This document shows, one piece after another, positions 57,674 through 64,000 of a stretch of 64,000 nt of DNA. Source of the DNA: Heligmosomoides polygyrus polygyrus (taxonomy: Eukaryota > Nematoda > Chromadorea > Rhabditida > Heligmosomidae). The stretch spans positions 47,665,139 to 47,729,138 of the forward strand of contig OX377204.1 of the NCBI GenBank assembly GCA_947396885.1. Reading direction: 5' to 3'. Numbering within the stretch: position 1 is the stretch's first letter; every line of letters starts with the position of its first letter. The notes beneath the pieces are model-generated. The model had not been told where the DNA came from, made no database searches, and was given only the letters and a program-made list of their open reading frames with translations. Position numbers and translations under genes: made by a program.

Positions 57674-60600
57674 ATGTCGAAGGAAAAAGCGGAGTGTGTT
57701 TTTTGTGGGAGATCTTTCCATCCAAAGAGCATTCACGCACACATGCGAAATGTTCACAAAGCTCCTTTTTCGACGATGGTCACCTTGCGATCTAAAAACT
57801 TCATGAATTGTCCCTTGTGCGGTATTCAACTTGCTGATTATGTGGACTTCGTTGAACACTGCTCCGATATTCACGACGATCACGACAGCGAAGATATTCA
57901 CGGCGATCAGGAAAACGTTTACAAAGGCTACACAATTGTTGAGGAGCAGTTCGAGAATAAGGATGATTATGAGGTAGCTTTCGAACAGTTCTCTTCAAAA
58001 TAGTACAAACAGAAAATCCTTTTGGAGCAATGATTCCTTCACAGAGATGGATGGAGACCATGTGCACCAACAGTTGCACATCCTTCAGGAGACGTAACCG
58101 CGCCGGTGGTATCGTGTATCTCAGGTACATGTAACATAAAAACCCTTTCTCGATTTGTGTCAACAAACATTATTTTAGATGTGATAGAGAAGGGATTTAT
58201 GAAACTAGAGGACAGCGAAGAATACGGTCGAGCAAGAAAGAAATATCGCACTGTACAGCACACATGATAGTCTCTACGGACGAAAGCGGCGCGGTCAGGG
58301 TGAAGGGGTGTTTTGGACATATCGGTCATGATCTCGATCCTTCTAAGACTCGCTGGACTCCTCTCCAGGAAGAGTACCTAAAGAATTTGATAAATGGTAC
58401 GATTTCTGAAAGCAACATTATGAGCAAGAACTGTGAGGAAATGAGGAAAATAGCGGAATTCCAGAATTCTCTTTCGACCATATCATTAAAATGCTAAGGG
58501 AGAACCACGATCCTCGACATTCGAAGCTGTTCTTCGTCACTAAAAAGGACTTATGGTGAGGTAGAAGATCAAGCAGTCAAGAGGATCAATAATTTGTTTC
58601 ACATTTAGGAACATAAGCCAAAGATATCTCCTAAGACCAGGATGTAGGGACAACAACGACGTAACGTCTGTTCATATGCGAGCAGCTGAGCAGAACGAGC
58701 GCGATGGCATTCGCGTTATCGAGTTACCAGAGGACGCACAAAACATCCGGATAGGCAAGAACGGAATTTTTAAAGATTATGCTCTTGCGATTGGCTATAT
58801 TTACAGTTATCATAACACCTGTTCAACTGGACTGGCTTATGAGGTACGGCGAAAGAGGAATCGCAATAGACGACACTTTTGATCTCACAAGGTACAACCT
58901 CAAAGTAGCTGCACTAATGGTAGCAGACGGAAGAGATCGCGGGTTGCCAGCAGGTGGGTATTTTGATGCACTGAATTTTTTTTTTGTGGATTTTGTGGGC
59001 GTTTATTGTGACTTATTTAAGGATTCTTGATCTCAAGCCACATGTCTTCCGCAGATATTACTTGCCTCTTTGAAGTCGTAAAGGAACTCGTTCCCAATTT
59101 TGACCCAAAGGTGCTCATGACGGATGAGGCATTAGCTTTTTACAACGGCTTCAAAGAGGTTTTCCCCGATGCACAAACAACATTGAACTTCTGCCGATAC
59201 TACATCTACAAGACCTGGACGCGGAAAACTTCCAAGGTTGTAAAGGTAGGCATGGCAGCATGGAAAAATAGTGTCATAATTCACGTTCCACCGACATTGC
59301 AGGCGAGGAACCGCAGAGCCATTGACAAGGCGTTGAGCGATCTGTTGAAAATTTCTGAAGAAACTACCTTCAGAAGTCGCCTCGCAGAAATTCTATCGTT
59401 TCTTAGAGAGAACGATGAGAACACCTTTGAAACGTATTTACAGAACTACTACCTAGGTAAGTGATTGCACGTGACCACTCCTCCATCTATACAACAAATT
59501 AACTAGGCCGGATTCATGAGTGGGCGTCCTTTACACGCCATGGTCTACCCTTCAACACAACTATGATCGCTGAGCGTTGGCACAACAGACTGAAGACTGA
59601 AAAATTACGACGGTCTGCCAACACACGCCTCGACTTTTTGATTGAGACACTCATAAGAGCGACAGAGGAACTGGCTGATTCAACTCTAGTTGAGGTGCGC
59701 GTTTCTGAATAAACGACCTACATATTCTTTGTATATGTACAGTTTTACAGGATAGGCGCAGATTCATGACACCCTATAGAGTGCGTTAGTGTAACGCTGC
59801 ACACCGAGCTGCTGTCACTTTCTACAGCGCTAACTGTATTAAAAGATTAGAGCCTGCAGTGTGGGAGGTGACGAGCATCTCAAATGGAAGGGTGTTTCGC
59901 GTGACATTCGAAAGTTTTTGCACTTGTGACACGAAGGTACACTAACGATAAAATTTAGGAATATCATAGATTATCCTATCTGAAGCGGTACGTTTTAGCT
60001 GAATCTGCACTGCAGCAAATGTGGTGTATGTTCGTATCAGTTTACGTGCACTTGTCTAACGTCGTCAAGAGCGGGAATAAGCTGCGAGCATGTGCACGCC
60101 CTTCTAACTTATGGCGGTGAGTAAGGCGGAGAAGTCCTTTGATCCTTCAACGTTATGCATTCATCCTAGACAATGCTGAACTGCCACAGCCCGAGAATGT
60201 AGTACAATCAAGGGATGAAGGCTTAGTGGTAGAAGAACAAGAGGAAACGCCCCAAATACCAACATCTACCGAAGAAGGAGCAGTGAGAGCACAGGAGAAA
60301 GAAATGCGAAAACGGCTGCTGGTCAGAAGCGTCGCAGGTAAATTAGGAGAAATTTGTTGTCTCTAGTATGAACTACGATCGCCATTGTTATTATTACTAT
60401 TATTGGATTGTTTCAGCACTTCGCTACTATTAACGCCAAGATCAAGGCTCTCACGAAAATGGAGTCTCCCGAATCACTGGAAACCCTTAGGCACATTGTT
60501 GGGGAGCTGAACACGTTGTCAATGCACGACATCGGCGTTACAGTTGCTCCCTTCCAGCCACGGTTTGAAATCGCTGGAGCGAGATCACGCCTGACAACAA

Positions 60601-60953
60601 TAAGGATGTACAACGTAAGTTTTGCAAAGTGTACATCAAATATATCACTCACTATTTGCACCTATTTCCAGGAAGGGCAAAAGATGAAGGCAAGGCGTCG
60701 ACGCACTCAGTCTTCAGATAGAGTCCGTGTTGATCCAGATGAAATATCATATTGTTCCATCTGTTTCAAAACGGACCCAGAGCTACCAGATGACATGGAT
60801 CCCGAAGAAGAAGAGGCTAGAATTACTGAATGGCTTCGATGCGACAACACCACTTGCAAGATATGGGTCCATGCAGCATGTGGCAGAGCTCAGCCTCGAA
60901 GCCAGTGCGTCGCTTGCAAGAAAGGGAAATACGTGGCGTGTTTGCCTGACTAA
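57674..60953 (+). pseudogene. MULE transposase with C2H2, SWIM-like and PHD fingers, right copy
   Basis: Exons read from sequence: C2H2 part 57674-58003 (preceded by a TTTCAG acceptor at 57526); 58013-58124; 58179-58555; 58609-58754; 58807-58953; 59022-59245; 59303-59456; 59507-59694; 59751-59936; 59999-60116; 60170-60337; 60417-60614; 60672-60953. Phases agree from 58013 onward except for a frame change near 58440, which both copies share and which may be a 41-nt intron (58397-58437). Intron 58755-58806 begins GC instead of GT. Disabling changes against the left copy: TAG at 59787-59789 (GAG on the left), one extra base near 60318, and His to Tyr at 59201-59203 in the C-x2-H block of the DDE core. 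The PHD finger at the end is intact. Confidence 0.8.
58755..58806 (+). other. GC-AG intron (52 nt) in the MULE gene
   Basis: ATAG then GCAAGA ... TTTACAG then TTATC. There is no GT between the conserved exon blocks, and splicing at GC restores the frame across NIRI and IITPVQLDWL with a shared Val codon. The left copy has the same bases. Confidence 0.7.
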
Positions 60954-61070
60954 GAACCATTGCCAAAAATCACCTAAACGTTCTGCCATTTTGTCAACAC
61001 TACATATTCCCACCGTTATTATGAAGCAATAGTCATGAATACGCTTACAATACTTATATCAATTCGTATC

Positions 61071-61076
61071 AATAAA
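61071..61076 (+). terminator. Polyadenylation signal, right MULE gene
   Basis: AATAAA about 118 bases after the stop at 60953. Confidence 0.5.
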
Positions 61077-61698
61077 AATACATATGCATCGATAAAAATT
61101 ATACTTGGTCTGTTTTCATGGGAACACATTTTCAACTCTTTCAAAAAAAAAGTATTTCACTGCACACCACTGCGAAGAAGTTTACTAGATTATTCTAGTC
61201 TTGAGACCCAAATAGGCGTTTAGAAAGGGGGGCTGATTTTCCTCCACAAGTCCAACATCATGATCAAAAAGCAGCGAAATGAAAACGTTAAGCTTGGATA
61301 AATACACACTTTAGCTGCACTTGGAAGCCTGTTTTGAGCGTGATGATTCAACCAGTTTTGGAAGAAAGGCAGGTGGACCCCTTTCTAGACATGCACCCAC
61401 AACCGTGCAATGTATCCCACCACCAAAATAAAACTTTGGGACAGATAAGTGAAAATTAGGACAATTTGAATGCCCCGTAACCAGTACTGAGCACAAGTAA
61501 AATACCACGTAGGATAGGGATGAGAAAACTAGGGAGAGTAAAGATGAGTTCATAAGGTGCTAGCGGAGAAAAGGAGGAGAAAATAGAAGTAAAAAGTATG
61601 AGCTGGAAGAAGTCTGTGTGGAGTCGGTCACCTTAAGTCAATATATACCAAACAAGAAATGAGTTGCGCATGCGCGCCAAGGTTATACGCTCCCCAGG

Positions 61699-62310
61699 AT
61701 ACGCCTCTGGCGTTCTCTAGGCATTGGAGATGGTAAGGGTCATCGGATGGATACGCCTCAAGCGCTCACGGGCCATTCCTGATCCTAGAGGTCAGTAATG
61801 GATCGTGGGTACGCCTGAGGATTTGCGTATCGCAGAGGGGAGCGGGGGGGGGGGCTGGGGATGACTACCAAACTTATTTGATAATGAATGAATTTTCAAT
61901 CATACCTGTGCATAACAGCGGCGAGAAGTGGGCAGAATGTCAGCAAAGAATGAGTAGAGCAGAGAATATGGACGGGGAGAATACATGAGAAAGGAATATG
62001 GGCGCACTCCTTTGTAGACAGCAGGGCAGTACCAGCAGTAGAGGCGAACTGACCTGAAAATGCGCATCTATAAACAAAAAGGATACTTTGTACAACAAAT
62101 AGACCGCGAATGCAAGAGAAAATTGGGCGAAAAGTGTGAGGCCGCGGATTAAAATATAAAACGGCATCATAAACGAGGAAAAACGGCAAGAAATCGAAAA
62201 AGGTGCGCACGAAGATACCAAGGAACGCATGCAGAAGAAGACGACGCTAGGGAAACAAGAAAAACTACGCGAAACGGAGGAAAACGAACATAAAAACGAG
62301 CAGAAACCGA
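61699..62310 (-). repeat. Right MULE copy: truncated right TIR
   Basis: 612 bp of the ~750-bp TIR; the outer end with GACTCGCG is missing. Confidence 0.9.
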
Positions 62311-63374
62311 CACTCGACGCTACACTTACAACGCTGAAATTTTCACGGACGAGTTGTTGGGGCGGGGCGGTGGGCTCGGGGCGCGGAACTCACCGTGGAG
62401 CGCGCTCTTAATGATGCGACATGCATGGAACATGACGTCTCGACTATTTTTTAAGAGAACAACTTGGAGACCCATAACGAGGTGCGATCGTGCTGATGAG
62501 AAATGCAAGTGGGGTGCCATTTTGACTAATTTCCTTGCTGATTGTTACTTTTTCATCCCGTTTTCCTGTACATAGGCGCGGGAAGGGATTTTGATCTGTG
62601 TTTTCGTTAATATTTGTCACATTCACCTCGGTTCTCTGCTGCTATACAACAATGAGTTACTTCGAAGGAGAAACTGATCGCTTGCTTTCTCACCAATTAC
62701 TCGTTTCTCTCAAAGAAATATTATCGGCGCAAATCGGGTCGGAGGGGGGGGGGGCCACCTCCTAAAAAGTGTCACCAACACAAAAACAAAGCGACAAAAC
62801 ATACTGATAGTAAAGAATGGGTACAAACAATGCTATGGCTCTGTTCTGTGCTCTCCTCGCGGAGGACAGCACAGATTTGGGCAGGGGAAGGGACTCCAGG
62901 GTGTGGCTTGACGCGCCCGTGTTAAAATTGCCTACATCCTGGAGTTTCCTCCCTTGCATATAAGACACGGATATGTAATCGAAACAAGGAGATAGGACTG
63001 CATTTACATTCACTGTATGTAGCTACTCGCGGCGGCAGGCCATGTTGACCTCCCGCCCCGACCCGATTTGCGCCATATTATCTACTGATGATACAACGGA
63101 ATGCCATTTTGATAGTACCTTCCAGAAAGATGCAAAAGTTTTCTCTCTTTCATCCATTCTCTTTTCTGTCATTTTTTTTTGCTTGGGTAGATTGACATAG
63201 ACTGCTACGACGATGAAACATAACATATGTCTCCTTACAGACATTTCTAACTTTTATAACGTATTTCCTGCATATGATACGCCTTGTGTAGTTGGATAAC
63301 TATAAGCATCTCTGGAGTTCGATGTGACGTAACACGGTCGGACCAGAAGGTCACAATCACTTGAACATCTCACA
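62311..63374. other. Non-coding, with G-run repeat copy 2
   Basis: 62735-63060 is an inverted, diverged copy of 46340-46530 and part of 44440-44640 (GTGTCACCAACACAAAAACA, CTGTGCTCTCCTC, CCCGACCCGATTTGCGCC). No gene recognised in the rest. Confidence 0.5.
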
Positions 63375-63596
63375 GTGGACAAAGAAAACATCTTGTTCTG
63401 CTCGTTGTGTTTCGAGGAACACCCCAGACTTCCACCTAACACAGATCCTGAAGACCTAATTGCAAAAGAGACAGCATGGATGCGTTGTACAAATTGTAAA
63501 GGTTGGGTCCATGCGCTGTGTGGACAAGTCGTTGTGGAACTATTATGCAGAGGTTGCAAAAAAGGCCATTACACCTTAAATGTTTATGATGAATAA
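63375..63596 (+). pseudogene. PHD-finger terminal exon of a related MULE family
   Basis: Follows a CATCTCACAG acceptor and encodes FCSLCFEEHPRLPPNTD, WMRCTNCKGWVHALCGQ and LCRGCKKGHY, ending at a TAA that overlaps an AATAAA. It aligns Cys for Cys and His for His with the C-terminal PHD finger of the two MULE genes (CSIC, RC....C..WVHA.CG, C..CKKG.Y) but is clearly diverged. No transposase core or TIR is visible upstream, so it is a remnant of another lineage, cut by or continuing past the window. A host gene that took over the domain is less likely. Confidence 0.7.
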
Positions 63597-64000
63597 ATAT
63601 TAAACACACTGTGTTGGCTGGTAACTTATGATTAGTACGCTCGTCATGGCTACTGTATCCAGGTCTAACAATAAATTCAGCCCAGTGGAATTTTATTATG
63701 GCTGGTAATGTACAAAACAACATTCTCCTGCTAATTAGACACACGAGGACAAATATAAAAAAATATATACGTGCCGTGAAAGCCGATGTTCATCTCGTTT
63801 CCAAACCTACTTTACTGCTTTTAAAAGCGAATAGGTGAGATTTCGGGGCGCAATGTGGCTCGGGGGGGGGGGGGGGGTCACCCCCCTACACAACGGTTTG
63901 TGCATTTTGAAACCGGAATTTTTTTGCAGCACTGGTGTGTTCTACCCCTACAGTGAACTGAGGTAGGCCATTTCCGATGTAATTTCACACACACGTATCC
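63597..64000. other. No recognisable gene
   Basis: Contains a G run followed by TCACCCCCCTACAC near 63860-63890, like the ends of the G-run repeats at 46490 and 62745. Confidence 0.4.

Larger units (their letters stand above)
55921..62310 (+). mobile_element. MULE-type DNA transposon, right copy, one TIR truncated
   Basis: Inverted copy of 47714-54237. The left TIR (55921-56674) is complete except for the first G. The right TIR (61699-62310) stops at CAGAAACCGA and lacks about 150 bp of its outer end. Body and gene are almost identical to the left copy. Confidence 0.85.

Noticed and set aside
1..64000. CRISPR arrays, operons or bacterial contamination
   Set aside because: No direct-repeat and spacer structure, no ribosome-binding-site-led gene runs, and clear spliceosomal introns and nematode-type transposons throughout.

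Overview
The window is eukaryotic nuclear DNA. It most likely comes from a parasitic or free-living nematode, possibly a strongylid or hookworm-type worm; that placement is inference. Supporting signs are spliceosomal introns of about 50 nt with TTTCAG-like acceptors, Pao/BEL elements primed by a tRNA-Gly whose 3' end matches my recollection of nematode tRNA-Gly(GCC), RTE-type LINEs, many mariners and no prokaryotic gene organisation. Two gaps of exactly 200 N (21168-21367 and 55411-55610) mark scaffold joins.

Layout. 1-5.7 kb: a decayed Pao/BEL integrase piece, a 5'-truncated RTE LINE with an internal deletion, and a Pao gag C-terminal piece abutting a 506-bp LTR-like repeat. 6.7-16.1 kb: one complete but dead Pao/BEL retrotransposon on the minus strand (5' LTR 15640-16121, tRNA-Gly primer site, gag, protease, RT, RNase H, integrase, 3' LTR 6768-7250), with a mariner inserted in its RT. 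A second copy of that mariner follows at 16.2-17.1 kb. 17.4-26.0 kb: a near-perfect 3.5-kb-arm inverted repeat filled with tRNA-related SINE-like repeats; a false assembly gap lies in its spacer. 27.3-29.1 kb: the N-terminal half of a Pao gag with the same LTR-like repeat as at 5.2 kb. 29.5-32.2 kb: a nest of a deleted mariner, a 1.7-kb foldback element with a 10-bp target duplication, and a 160-bp Harbinger-like MITE. 35.0-38.1 kb: the only recognisable host gene, a minus-strand cyclin-fold gene resembling CNPPD1, with a LINE fragment in its large intron. 40.1-41.3 kb: a dead mariner. 44.2-47.4 kb: two inverted-repeat elements, one with an 8-bp target duplication.

The most notable part is 47.7-62.3 kb: two inverted, almost identical copies of a 6.5-kb DNA transposon with ~750-bp terminal inverted repeats, separated by a ~128-bp satellite and a gap. 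Each carries an intron-rich gene (over ten exons) whose product combines a C2H2 zinc-finger region, a MULE-type DDE transposase, a SWIM-like Cys/His segment and a C-terminal PHD finger. One intron uses a GC-AG boundary in both copies. The left copy looks intact at every difference I found. The right copy has a premature stop, a one-base insertion, a His-to-Tyr change next to the catalytic core and a truncated TIR. A related PHD exon at 63.4 kb is a remnant of a second lineage.

Apart from the cyclin-like gene, nearly everything recognisable is transposable-element material. Stretches where I see nothing are listed as such.
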